NCBI GenBank assembly: GCA_003988855.1
Contig: QYAI01000261.1
Span: forward strand, 1-39,808
Direction: 5' to 3'
DNA: 39,808 bases
Source: Arachnopeziza araneosa
Taxonomy: Eukaryota > Ascomycota > Leotiomycetes > Helotiales > Arachnopezizaceae
Part shown: positions 26,855 through 36,854 of the stretch, piece by piece
How positions within the stretch are numbered: the stretch's first letter is position 1
Layout: every line of letters begins with the position of its first letter
The notes under the pieces: model-generated
The model's database searches: none
What the model saw: only the letters and a program-made list of their open reading frames with translations
What the model was told of the DNA's origin: nothing
Program-made: the position numbers and the translations under genes

Positions 26855-26989
26855 CTACTAAATAGTTTTTTTTTTGCAGTTATAAAAATTTAAGTAATTT
26901 AAGTAATTTAATTAATACTAAAATTATTTGTTTTAATTTAAAAACTTTGTAAAACTTTTTTATATTATTTTAATTTAGATATATATTGT

Positions 26990-28400
26990 TAATTTTTATA
27001 CTTATAACTTAAGTTTTTATATTTACTATTTTTTAGTTATAGTTAATAAAAGTTAATAAATACTTTTATATTTAATAAAGTTAATTACAGCTTTTAGTAT
27101 ATAAGTTTTTAACTAATTTATTTTAAAATTTAAAGTTATTTTACTTAAGTTATATTTATTTTTTAATTTGTTTTATTACTATTTTTTAGTTTTAAATATT
27201 TCTGCTAAAAAATTATTTTTTTACTTATAACTTAAATTCTTTTTAAAAAAAAAAAACTAAGTATTGCAAAAACGCTTTTAATTTTTACTTTTAGTATAAA
27301 AGTAGTAAAAAAAAACTTTTTACTATTTTTTAATTTTTAATTCAAGTTGTATAGTTATACTTTATACTATATATTAATTTTAAGTTTTTTATATAAGTTT
27401 TTTTACCTAGTACTATTTTTAAGCAAAGGTTAAGTTTTTTTATAACTTAAAAAGTTATTAGTTTTTTTTAGTAAAAGTTTATTTTATTTAACTTTATTTT
27501 ACTGTTTAAATTTTGTTTTATATTATTAAATAAAAGTTTTTTTTTTAAAAAGATTTAGTAGTTAAACTGTTTTTATAAACTTTATTTTTTTATTACTAGT
27601 TTTTTTAAATTGTGCTACTATTTGTAGTATTTATTTTTTTATTTTTTTTATAAGTACTTTTATTATACTTTTGTTAAACTATAAGTAAAGTATTGTTTTT
27701 TTAACAAGAATATTTATAGCGTCTAATTGTATAAAAAATTACTTTGCTTTTTTTAAGTTTTTTTACTTTTAAGCATTTTTGCTTTTAATATAAATTATAA
27801 GCTTTTTAAAGTTTTTTAAGTTTTTTTATTAATTTTTATTTCTATATTTATTATGTTTGCTAAAGTTGTAAACTTTTTTCTTTAAGTAACTTTATTTTTT
27901 ATTAAGTTCTTTAGTATTTTATAAAATCTTTTTATTAAAACTTTTCTAGTTTGCTTAGTAGTAAAGAATTATTAAACAGCTTTATATACTTTGTTTTTTT
28001 ATTATAATAAAACTTATAGTTTAAAACAAAATTAGTAAATATTTTTATATTGTTTTTATTTACTATAAAGTTTTATATATTTTAGTAAACGCTGTAGTTT
28101 TTTGTTACGTTTACAAAGTATATTATTATTTAGTTAACTATGTTTTTTTTAATTAAAAAACAATTTAAATACTTTTTTTAATATACTAATCTAGTTTTTT
28201 TTTTAAAAACAAAACCTAGATATATTTTGTAATAAACTTTAAAACTTTTATATTTAGACTTTTTTTAAAAAAAAAAAAATTTAAGTTTTTAGTTTTAATA
28301 CTTTTTATATTGTTAATTACGTTTTTAGTTTTTTATTTTATTTTTATATTTATAGTTTTTATTTTTTTCTAAACTAGTTTTACTTTACTAATACTTAATA
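26990..28400 (-). pseudogene. RIP-destroyed Ty1/copia-like retroelement, second copy
   Basis: This segment aligns in order with about 22560-23800. Anchors are the caagttgtatagttatact tract near 27344, matching the tctagttttagtaatataattatact tract near 22679, and the ttatagcgtctaattgtat tract near 27714 matching 23073-23091. It is the better copy for the reverse-transcriptase-like motif: minus-strand codons at 27732-27703 read IQLDAINILV with no stop, followed by a TAG about eight codons later. Only the 3' part of the element (reverse transcriptase onward) seems present. It must be truncated or rearranged near 28400. Confidence 0.5.
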
Positions 28401-28651
28401 TTATTACTATTATAAATAAGTATTTTAAAAAATATTACTTAAAGTATTATAGTTACTTCTCGTATTTTTCTAAATACTATTTTAAGTTAAATTTAAAATT
28501 AAAGTAAAAAATTGCGAAAGTAAAACTTAAATAGTTAAATTGTAAAGTAGTATTAATAGTTTAAAATTAATTAGTTAAGTTAAACACAAAACTTTTATTT
28601 ATTATAAAAAAAACTATAGCTTATATAGTAGCTTTGTATTACAAGTGCGAT

Positions 28652-28680
28652 CTATGTAATACATTACGTAATATACATAG
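28652..28680. repeat. Nested palindrome
   Basis: Outer arms ctatgta (28652-28658) and tacatag (28674-28680) are exact reverse complements. Between them lies the perfect 10-bp palindrome attacgtaat (28663-28672). It may be a hairpin or a protein-binding site of a dead element. No function can be assigned. Confidence 0.7.
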
Positions 28681-29475
28681 TTTGTAATATAGTAAAATTT
28701 TATTTTAAAAAATTGTAAAAAAATTTAAAAAGTAAAAACCTATTTTAGCTAGCTATAAACTTAACATATAGTTTTTGAAAAAGTAATTAAAGAAAGCTAA
28801 AATTCTTTAAAAAAAAGTTAAAACTCGTTTAAATTCGAAGTTTACTAATATTAAAGTAAATTATTAAACGTAAATTATAACTAAAGTAACATTAATTATT
28901 ATAAAAAATTAAAAAATAACTAGTTTTTCTATTTCTACATTTAATTATATTAAAATTATGTAGTTATATATTTATAATTAATTTAATAGTATAAGTTCGC
29001 TTATTTTTAAGTAATTAAAATAAAAAAATATAAACTTATATTTTGCTTTTATATGCTTGTTTTTAAGTAAGATTTTTAATAGTACAAGATAAAATAAAAT
29101 TAAAAAATATATTTAAAAGTATATTTTAATTTTTTTTATAAGCTAGCTATAAAAAAAGGTAAAATAAAAAATAAAAAAAAACATATATAAAAAAAAAGTT
29201 CTACTTCTAGTTTAAATTAGTTTTAACTTTATTTTTAAATATTGTAATTTAAAAGCTTAAAGCTATATTATTATATATATATATTTTTAAATAAAAGCTT
29301 GCTTTTAAGCTTTTTTACTTTTTGTTTTTAAATAAAATTTTATACTAATTTTTGTATTAATTACTATACAAATTCTTGTATAAAGTTTTGTATAAATTTA
29401 TTATATTTTTTTATTTAATTTCTAATTTATATTCGAAAGTATATTAAGTTAAAAAGTATTTAAATTCGAAATAAT

Positions 29476-29522
29476 ACAAAAATAAGTTAAAGTAACAAAA
29501 ATAATTTAAAGTAACAAAAATA
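29476..29522. repeat. 19-bp tandem repeat, 2.5 copies
   Basis: Two units acaaaaataaNttaaagta (29476-29494 and 29495-29513) differ at one base (G/T) and are followed by the partial acaaaaata. Confidence 0.85.
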
Positions 29523-30205
29523 AACTTTGCAAAAAAAGTTTTTAAAGTAATAAGCTAGATTTTTTACAAACAAAAGTAAAAGCAAAATAAGCTTTTAAAA
29601 AAAACTATAATAAGAAAAAAAAAGTTCTTTTTTATTTAAGTTATAAAGTAAAAAGCAATTTAAAAAGTATTTTAAAAAAAAGTTAAAATACTAGTAGTAA
29701 AAAAAAAAAAATAAAATAAAAATAAAAAAGCTTAAAGCGAGATAAAATAATATACTTTAAATTAAAGTAAAGTAAAGTACTATAAGTAGTTAGTTTTAAA
29801 TTAATATAAAAAAAAGTACTTTACTACTTATAGTAGTAAAAAGCTTTTTTAAAAAATAGTTTTAAATATAAAAAAACAAAGTAGCTAATTAAGCTTAAAG
29901 CTAGTATAAATTAAAAAATTTTAGCTTAACTTTTTATAGTAAAATTATATTTACAAAAAAGTTTAAAGCTAATTTAAAAGTTATAATATTATATTTAAAT
30001 TAGAAACTTGTTGTAAATTGTAGTATACAAGTTTAAAATTATTAAAAGCATAAAAGCAAATAGTAAAAAAATAAATTAATTACTTTAAAAAAAGTTAGAA
30101 AAAGTATTTTAAAAATACTATTTTAAAAATATATTATAAATTACTTGTTTTAGTAATTGTACATAATTATACTATATAAATAACTCGTGCTTTTTACGAC
30201 AAAAT

Positions 30206-30376
30206 TGTTAAAAACTAAAGTTAAACTAAAAGCAGTATAGAAATAACTTTAATTAAAACTATTTAAAGTAAGAAAAAAAAAAAGTTTAAGAAAAACTAGA
30301 ACTAAATACAAGAATACTGCCGAGTTCTACTGCCTTCGCTTATTCTTAGAAATAGTCACGTGTTTAGTTCGTAACA
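30206..30376 (+). mobile_element. Family C short LTR-like insertion, copy 4 (partly preserved)
   Basis: A 171-bp element whose right half is well preserved (tactgccgag, ctgccttcgcttattc, agtcacgtgtttagttcgtaaca), while the left half is RIP-decayed. The flanks are aaaat (30201-30205) and aaaac (30377-30381), a 5-bp duplication with one C/T difference. It contains a CACGTG near the right end. It is non-coding. Confidence 0.85.
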
Positions 30377-30559
30377 AAAACTTAGAAAAAGTTAAAAAAA
30401 AAGTTAAAGTTACTATAAAGTAGTATACTTTAAGTTAGCGAAAAAAAAAAATTTTAAAAAGTTTTTAATAGTAAACTACTAAAAGTAAACTTTTGCGAAG
30501 TTTTATAATTAAACTACGCGTATAAGTAAACTACATACGCTTTACTAAAATAATTACTT

Positions 30560-31660
30560 TTAAACAAATTTAATAAAAACTAACTTTATTTAAACACTTA
30601 TAAGATGTATATTTAAAGAATTTACATATATTACATGTTTATAGCGCGCAAATTTATAGCTTTACTAATTTATTTGTAAATTAACTTAGTAGTTTCGTAT
30701 TTATAGTTACAGTTTAATTTAAGCTTTTTTAAAGTGTTAAAACACTTCTAACAGTAATATACAACTTTTATATAACTTTTTATTTTTATTTGTAAAAAAA
30801 ACTACAAATTACATTAATATTTAATAGCTTTTAACTAATAGTTAAATTACATAATTTATAAAGCTAAAAAAAATAGCTATATAACGTTATATAAAAGTTT
30901 TAAATATTTTAGCTTAAAATTCTAGCTTTTGTATATTGTATAGTATTTTTAAAACTTAAAGTACTTATTTAATTATTAAAAAAAAAAAATTTATTTGTAA
31001 TTAAGTATTAAGCTTTAAAAAAAACTTGTTTAAAGTTATATAAAACTAGTTTAGTAGCTGTAAACTTACTACAAACTGTATTTAAAATTAAACGCTTTAT
31101 ACAAGCTATATTATTAATAAGCTAAAAAAAAAGTTAATTTATTAATATAATTAACTTTAACTTATACAAAACTTTTAACTTATTGTTTATACAATTGTTT
31201 TAAAACTGCAAAGTAGCTAATATTAAAAGCTAAAGTAAATATAACAAATACAGTAAAATATAAAAATTAATAATATAATAGTTTTTGCAAAATATATTAA
31301 ATTAAAATATAGTATAACTACTGTATTTGTTAAAAATAAAAAGTTAATATATACTTTTTATATACTTTTTTATGTACTTTTTAAGCTTGTTTGTAAACTA
31401 TTTTTACTACTTGTAATTGTTTAATTAAATAGTAATAAATTAAAATACTAAAGAAATATTAAGTTTTACTTTTAAGTATAATAATTAGAAAAAGTAACTA
31501 GTTTTTTAAACTAATATACTTAATAACTGTAATTTATTCGTAGTTTCTAAATTAAATTATTAAAAGTTATAATAACTTTAAAGTTAAAATTACACTTATT
31601 TAAAACTTTATTTTATTAAAGTTATAAATATTTGTGTTTTTAATACTATATTTTGTAACT
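30560..31660 (-). mobile_element. Decayed dispersed repeat R, copy 2
   Basis: This segment aligns in the same orientation with about 3180-4280. Good anchors are the tract ending in acatgtttatagcg (30632-30649) matching the acacgtttatag tract at 3281-3293, the segment from about 31021 to 31400 matching about 3670-4040, and the aactagttttttaaactaatatactta tract near 31497 matching the area near 4092. Divergence is high and almost all by transitions. The minus strand near 30652-30600 has a short stop-free frame (RYKHVIYVNSLNIHL). This vaguely recalls the C-terminal part of hAT transposases, but that is not enough to assign it. Confidence 0.55.
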
Positions 31661-31881
31661 GTGTGTTATATAAGCTAAAACTAGTTTTTAATAACTATTA
31701 AATTTTCGTATAAAGTATATTTATAATTATATTTTTAGTTATATTAAGTTTGTAAAAAGTTATAACGTTATATAAAGTTATATAACTATTACTTGCTAAC
31801 TATATACAGATTTAATACATTTGTACTAGTTTGTTTTTAAAAAAAAAAAATTTATATATTATAAATTAAAATTATACTAAC

Positions 31882-32098
31882 TGTTACAAATTTAGAACTT
31901 TTTATTTTTAATTACGTGCTTTAAAGCAAACTTGCGAAACTGTAGCTAAGCATTTAAGCAAACTAGCGCGTTTTAACGTATTCGAAGTAAATAAAACTTA
32001 CTGTAGATTTTAAAGTTTCTTGCTTTTTTTTAAAGCTTAAAATAGTTTAAATAAAGCTTTTAACTTGTTTTTTAAGTTTTTAGTTTAGCTTTATAATA
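31882..32098 (+). mobile_element. Family A short LTR-like insertion, copy 4 (decayed)
   Basis: A 217-bp copy beginning tgttacaaa and ending tttataata with an exact 5-bp duplication ctaac (31877-31881 and 32099-32103). The internal blocks attacgtgc, ctagcgcgt and cttaaaatagtttaaa match the reference copy at 15866. The exact duplication shows it is an independent insertion and not one LTR of a pair with the copy at 33857. Confidence 0.9.
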
Positions 32099-32190
32099 CT
32101 AACTAGTAAATTTTGTTTATTTATTAATAGTATTTAATTAACAAGTTTTTTATTATTATTTGTAAAATTAAAATTTACAAACTAAATTTT

Positions 32191-32229
32191 ACATTATAAA
32201 CGTAATTTGTAAAAATACGTTTATAATGT
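32191..32229. repeat. Perfect 14-bp inverted repeat
   Basis: acattataaacgta (32191-32204) and tacgtttataatgt (32216-32229) are exact reverse complements around an 11-bp spacer. Fourteen exact pairs in RIP-degraded DNA is unusual, because mutation should break pairing unless both arms were young, copied from one another, or arose together. It lies between two family A insertions. Confidence 0.85.
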
Positions 32230-32332
32230 TAATTCTAGAATATCGTATGTAATTACAAGTTTGCAAATACTTGTAAAATAGCTTAATTTATACAAATTAA
32301 TTGCAAAAGCTAATTAAGTACTAGTTAGTTAA

Positions 32333-32514
32333 TGTCACGAGGCCAAATCAAAGGCTTGGAAAGAAAGTTAAAGGCTCTATTTTAGACCATTCTAAGCTAA
32401 GGAAGGAAGAGCGAGAAGCTCTGAGATCTACAGTCTGCCTGGTAGCCTGGCTTCAGCCTTGCAAGGCTGGCTCTTGGCACGTGCTCACGAATGGGAGGTC
32501 TTAGATTCGTGACA
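32333..32514 (-). mobile_element. Family A short LTR-like insertion, copy 5 (nearly intact, inverted)
   Basis: A 182-bp copy in reverse orientation to the other family A members, from tgtcacgagg to ttcgtgaca. It is as well preserved as 15866-16075 and keeps the CACGTG. It lacks one internal 28-bp block that the 15866 copy has between the gtagat and cagact segments (about 15945-15972 of that copy), which accounts exactly for 210 minus 182. The flanks gttaa and agtac do not form a duplication. The string agtac does occur 14 bases upstream of the left end (32318-32322), hinting at added bases or a shifted end. Confidence 0.92.
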
Positions 32515-32519
32515 AGTAC

Positions 32520-33851
32520 TATAGCTAGTAGTAATTTTTAAGTAAATTTAACTGTATTTAAAAAACAAATTATAAATGCTATTTAAACTTAAACTATAAT
32601 TTTTTTTATAAAAAACAAAACTTTAAAGTAAAAAAACTATAAATAATATTTAATTATAAAATATTTATCTTTAGAAAAGTAGCAAAAAAGTTTATATAAA
32701 ACTTTTACAAACTTGTAACTTACAAATACTAAAGCTATAAAAAAGTTATACTTTTTTAAAAATAAAATATATTATTAAAAAAGTAATTAGTAAATACAAT
32801 ATTTGTAATAACGTAAAAACAATAACGTATTTACTTTTTAAATAACTAAAAAGCTTAGATATTTTTACGAAACTATAAAAAATTTTAGCTTAAAACTTTA
32901 TAATAAAGCTATTACTTTTTTTAAAAAAAATTAATAAAGTAAAATACAATTTAATTTAAGTTATTACAAAAAAATTTACTAAGTATATTTTTATAAAACT
33001 GTAAAAAGAAAATTATACAGTAAAAAACTTAGTATAATAGTTTTAAAAAACAGTAGTAACTAAATACGAAATACTTAAAAAAAATCTTTAACTAAAACAA
33101 GCTATTTACTTTAAAAGTTTAAAAAAGTTTAATAGCTTTTTTAAAATAAATAAATAAATAAAATAACTAAACTAAACTATAAAAATATACTTTTAAAGCT
33201 ATGTTAATTAGTAACAAAATAATTAAGTAAAAATATTACTAATAATATAGTATATATATAACAGTTTAGTTAATAATTATTAGTTTGTTTTTAGTTTTCT
33301 AAATATAAATTTAGATTGTTAAAGTTAATAAAAAATAAATTTTCTAAATAAGTAAAAAAAAAAACTAGTATTTTGTAAAAATTCTATAAGCAAGAATTAC
33401 GTAACGTAATTTAAGTTTTATAAATACTAATAATAATATAACTAAAATAATATTTTTTTTCGCAAATTATAAAAAAAAATATTAGCTTTTAAAACTTTTT
33501 TACTAAATAAAGTAAAAGTAAAAAAAGCAAAAGTAAAAATTAAAAAATTAAAATTACTACATAGCTAACTAAAAACTAAAATTAAATTTGCTTATTAAAA
33601 AGTAGTAAAATTTTATAACAAAAAACGCAGCGTAAAACTTATACTAAAAAAAAAGTTTATTTATTAAAACAAAATATTAAAACAAAAAAACTAATTACTA
33701 AATTAAACTTCCAAAAATTATAAAAGTTAAAAAACTAATAAATTATAAACTTTAGCTACTTAAAAAATTAACAATATATATATATTTTTTTTATATTTTT
33801 GTTTAAAAAAGTACTAAATTTTTTTAACTTGCTATAACTAAATTAAAGCTA
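32520..33851. other. RIP-degraded DNA, no gene seen
   Basis: No supportable frame was found. The plus strand becomes A-rich at about 33480-33740, possibly the sense strand of a destroyed element. No family match was found. Confidence 0.5.
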
Positions 33852-33856
33852 ACTAA

Positions 33857-34071
33857 TGTTACGAATTTATAACTTTTTATTTGTAATTACGTATTTTAAA
33901 ACAAACTCGCGAAGCTGTTACTAAGCATTTAAGTAAACTAGCGCGATTAGACGCGTTCGAGCTAAATAAAACTTATTATAGATTTTAAAACTTTTTGCTC
34001 TTTTTTTCTTAGCTTAAGATAGCCTAAATAAAACTTTTAACTTTCTAAGCTTTTAGTTTAGTTTCGTAATA
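33857..34071 (+). mobile_element. Family A short LTR-like insertion, copy 6 (moderately decayed)
   Basis: A 215-bp copy from tgttacgaa to ttcgtaata. Compared with 10238 it keeps more G+C, for example actcgcgaagctg, ctagcgcga and tagacgcgttcgagc. The flanks actaa and gttac do not match, so no target duplication can be shown. Together with 31882, 10238 and 26639 it shows a graded decay series for one family. Confidence 0.85.
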
Positions 34072-34489
34072 GTTACTATATTTTAAATTTTAACTTATAT
34101 TATAAAAAATACTTTATTGTTATATTTACTTTAATTACTTAATATAAGCTGTTTTTTAGTTTTTAAATCTAATTATAGCTAGTAAGTTAATAAGTATATA
34201 TAAACTAAAGTTAATTATATTAATAAATAAAATTTATTAAAAATTTATTTTATTGTTTATATAAAAGCTTTTAAATTTATATACTTAATTATAAACGCTA
34301 ACTTTTTTTTTACTTGCTAATATAAAAGCAACATAAGTTTTTAAAATAGTTTATAATAATACTAAACTAAAACTTTAATTTAAAGTAATTTAAAACTATA
34401 TTAAACGTTATATAAATAACTTTTTTAATTTAACTAATATTGCTATAATATAGCTAATAAAAAACTATTATAAATTAATTTGCTAAGTA

Positions 34490-34760
34490 ATACTTTTTAT
34501 TAAAAAATAAGTAATTACAAGCGAAAAATAAAAAATAAGAAAAAAAAAGTAAAAGAAAAGTTATATATAGCTATAAAAAGTATTTTAAAAATTTACAAAA
34601 AGTTAAAATTAAGCTAAAAAACTAATTTAAAGCTAGAAAGTAAAGTTGTAAAAGCTAAAGAAATTATATGTATATATATATATTATAAGCGTATAGTTTA
34701 TATAAATTTCTTATATATATTACTTGTATATACTTAACTAAAAAAGTTTTTAACTAATAT
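34490..34760 (+). mobile_element. Decayed dispersed repeat R, copy 3 (inverted fragment)
   Basis: The reverse complement of this segment matches about 3230-3440. The best tract is ctagaaagtaaagttgtaaa (34633-34652), matching the complement of 3325-3344. The purine tract at 34540-34555 matches the T-rich tract at 3402-3425. Read forward it gives LESKVVKAKE in the frame that reads LESKVAKAKA on the minus strand of copy 1. The conserved frame in two copies is the best evidence that R was once coding. Confidence 0.6.
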
Positions 34761-34968
34761 AGTTTAATTAAAGTTTAATTAATAATAGTAAATATATATT
34801 TTTTAAAAGTAGCAAAAACAAATTTTAGTAGCTTACTTACTTATAAAGTATATTAGAAAAAAGTTTTTATTTTTATTATAAATAACGTTTTTTTAAAAAT
34901 TAAAAAAATTAAAAAAACTTGTTATAGTTTTTTTTAAATTAGCTAAACTTTAGCTTAAGTTATAAAAA

Positions 34969-35171
34969 TGTTAGTTTAGAATAAACTTAAGTTATTTGTA
35001 TTAGCTAGTTTATTCTAGCTACTAGACTTCTTACGTTGTAAAGAAATTTGTATTAGTAAGCTAAATTAACTTGTATTAAAAAGAAAAAAAAGCAAATAAA
35101 GAACTTTTATAAAGTTCTAGCTACTTAACTAACTAAGCTTTCGTGCGTAGCACGTAATTATTATACTAACA
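34969..35171 (+). mobile_element. Family D short LTR-like insertion, copy 1
   Basis: A 203-bp element with a terminal inverted repeat tgttagt/actaaca and an exact 5-bp duplication aaaaa (34964-34968 and 35172-35176). Because this is an A run, the duplication alone is weak, but the ends are confirmed by copy 2 at 37427-37622. It shares the aaacttaagttatttgtattagctagtt tract at the left and the aactaagctttcgtgcgtagcacgt tract at the right. Inside are a stem agaactt/aagttct (35099-35119) and the palindromic cgtgcgtagcacg. It is non-coding. Confidence 0.85.
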
Positions 35172-35350
35172 AAAAAGCTTATTATTTTTTTTAGCTTATA
35201 TTATTAACTTTTTTTAAAAAATTTAATACTTTTAATATATATTTTTTTAATCTAACTAAATATTACTTTTAGTTTTTAACTTTATAATTTTTTTAAATTT
35301 ACTAGTTTTAACTTAATAAAAATAAATAGTATTTTTTTAGTATTTTTTAC

Positions 35351-35639
35351 TGTAATAAGCAAGATATTACGTAAATTAAATGTTATATGTAGATAGTACA
35401 AGCAGATAGAAATTTATTTTCGAAATGTAGAAAATAAAAAGTACATGTAAAGTTTATTCGAACTAAAGCTAGAAAGAAGTCTACTGTAGATAAAGTACAC
35501 TTTATACTTTACTTACGTAGTTTTTTTTTTCTTACATTTTTCTTTTCTTTCGTAGCTAGTTTATAACTAAATATACTTAAACTATTAATGTATTTTTATA
35601 TACTACTTAACTAGCTATATTCGTGTTCGTGCCGTTATA
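35351..35639 (+). mobile_element. Family E LTR-like insertion, copy 1
   Basis: A 289-bp element from tgtaataagc to gccgttata. The flanks are tttac (35346-35350) and tttat (35640-35644), a 5-bp duplication with one C/T difference. The left end is independently supported by the inverted copy at 36855-37130, which ends with the reverse complement of the same region. The right half (ttttcttttctttcgtagctag onward, and cgtgttcgtgccgtta) matches the fresh element at 36498-36766. Confidence 0.8.
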
Positions 35640-36492
35640 TTTATAGTAAAAAAATATAAATTATCAAGCTTATTTTAGATTTTTAAGTAGTTAAAGTTTG
35701 TAACTAACTAATCTTTTTAAAGTTTAATTTTATATTTAGTTTTTTAAGTTTAATTTTTTTAAATAAGTAAATTTTGTTTTTTTAAATGTAAGTTTTATAC
35801 TATGTTTTTTTTGTAAAAAAAAAATTTACTTCGCTATTTTCTAGCTTAATTTTTATTTTAGTTATTTATAAAGTATAATTATATTTTTTACTACTGAATT
35901 TTTTTTTTCTTTATTTAAAAAAGTTATTTTTTTTTAGTTTATAAAAAATAGCAATGCTTTTATTATATTACTTATATTTAGTAGTTTTATTATTAATTTG
36001 TATAGTTTTATTATTTAGTTTAACTATTTAATTTATTTTAAAGTAAAAAACTATTAATATTTTTTATATAACGTTTTAAAAAAGCTATTAAATTAGTTTA
36101 AAATTTTAAAGTAAACAATTTATTTTTATAATTATTAAAATTATATTATATTTTATTTTACTTATAAAATTTTATATAATACTAATAGTTTACAAAATAT
36201 ATAAATAACGCTTCTTGTAAAGTTTTATAACTTATATATTTTATAATTTTAGATTATTTAAATTATTAACTTTAAAAAAAATTTAATTTTAAATTTTTAT
36301 TAGTATTTTAAATCGTTTTTATAAACTTTAAATTAATCTTTTTAAAAATATATTTAAATTTACTTAAAAAGTAACTTTTAGTTATAATATTTAGTTTTTA
36401 AAAACTTTATTAATTATTTAATATTTTAGTTTTTAACTAAAAGTATTAAATTATTTATTTTTTAATTTTTTTATATAATAAATTATAAAGTT
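35640..36492 (-). pseudogene. Fragment of the copia-like retroelement
   Basis: This T-rich segment aligns in order with about 24400-25430 of the main copy. The best anchor is gtttaactatttaatttatttt...aaactattaatattttttat (about 36017-36064), matching 24719-24763. A second is tttaaatttacttaaaaagtaac (36353-36376), matching 25340-25362. In the copia-like model this would be upstream of the reverse transcriptase, probably integrase or earlier. The fragment is ended by the family E insertion at 36498. Confidence 0.5.
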
Positions 36493-36497
36493 ATAAA

Positions 36498-36766
36498 TGT
36501 AAGAACCCGCATCAGTTCTGACCACGTGCTGCTCACGTGATGACCCCTGAATAGGTTCAGGGTGGACTTGGAATAGAACCGGCTCAGAAGAAGTTAGAGA
36601 ACCTACCTTTATTTTATTGTACATAGCTCTCTTCCAGAAAGAGTTTCTTCTCTTCTTAACTTTTTCTTTTCCTTCGTAGCTAGCCTATAAGTAAGAACAT
36701 ATTCAGACTACATTCGAGGTACTTCTATATACTTCTCGCAGCAGTGTTCGTGCTTGTGCCGTTACA
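36498..36766 (+). mobile_element. Family E-related LTR-like insertion, nearly intact
   Basis: A 269-bp element from tgtaagaaccc to gccgttaca with an exact 5-bp duplication ataaa (36493-36497 and 36767-36771). It is the most G+C-rich sequence in the window and keeps CA, CC and CG sites, so it escaped RIP. It has two CACGTG motifs within 20 bp, a ccctgaataggttcaggg stem (36544-36561) and a long pyrimidine tract. Its right half matches family E; its left half does not align clearly with 35351-35639, so it is a subfamily with a different 5' part. A solo LTR is the best reading. Confidence 0.92.
36544..36561. repeat. Stem-loop inside the fresh family E element
   Basis: ccctgaa (36544-36550) pairs with ttcaggg (36555-36561) around the four-base loop tagg. 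A compact stem in an LTR could lie in the transcribed R/U5 part, but its position relative to a transcription start is unknown. Confidence 0.75.
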
Positions 36767-36854
36767 ATAAATAGTAAGTTTTTATTTAAGTTTTAATTTA
36801 TTTTAAAATCGCTTAAGTTTTTATAGTTTAAGTAAACTTTTGCTATATATTTTA

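Larger units (their letters stand above)
28401..30200. other. RIP-degraded DNA with small inverted and tandem repeats
   Basis: No open frame is supported. It contains the nested palindrome at 28652-28680 and a 19-bp tandem repeat at 29476-29522. A short string actcgtgctttttacga at 30183-30199 matches part of family B in reverse for about 14 bases; this is too short to call a copy. Confidence 0.5.

Noticed and set aside
30183..30199. Fragment of family B in reverse next to a C insertion
   Set aside because: Only about 14 bases match (actcgtgctt region) with no terminus or duplication; chance or a relic too short to call.
30600..30652. hAT transposase in repeat R
   Set aside because: A 15-residue stop-free stretch recalls the family only loosely, and no RW, DPLxWW or ERxFS-like motif was found.
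33952..33965. tRNA T-loop-like string gcgttcgagc
   Set aside because: It lies inside a family A copy, lacks the other arms of a tRNA, and aligns with the corresponding element sequence.
31882..34071. Family A copies 31882 and 33857 as a pair of LTRs
   Set aside because: The 31882 copy is closed by its own exact ctaac duplication, so it is a separate insertion.
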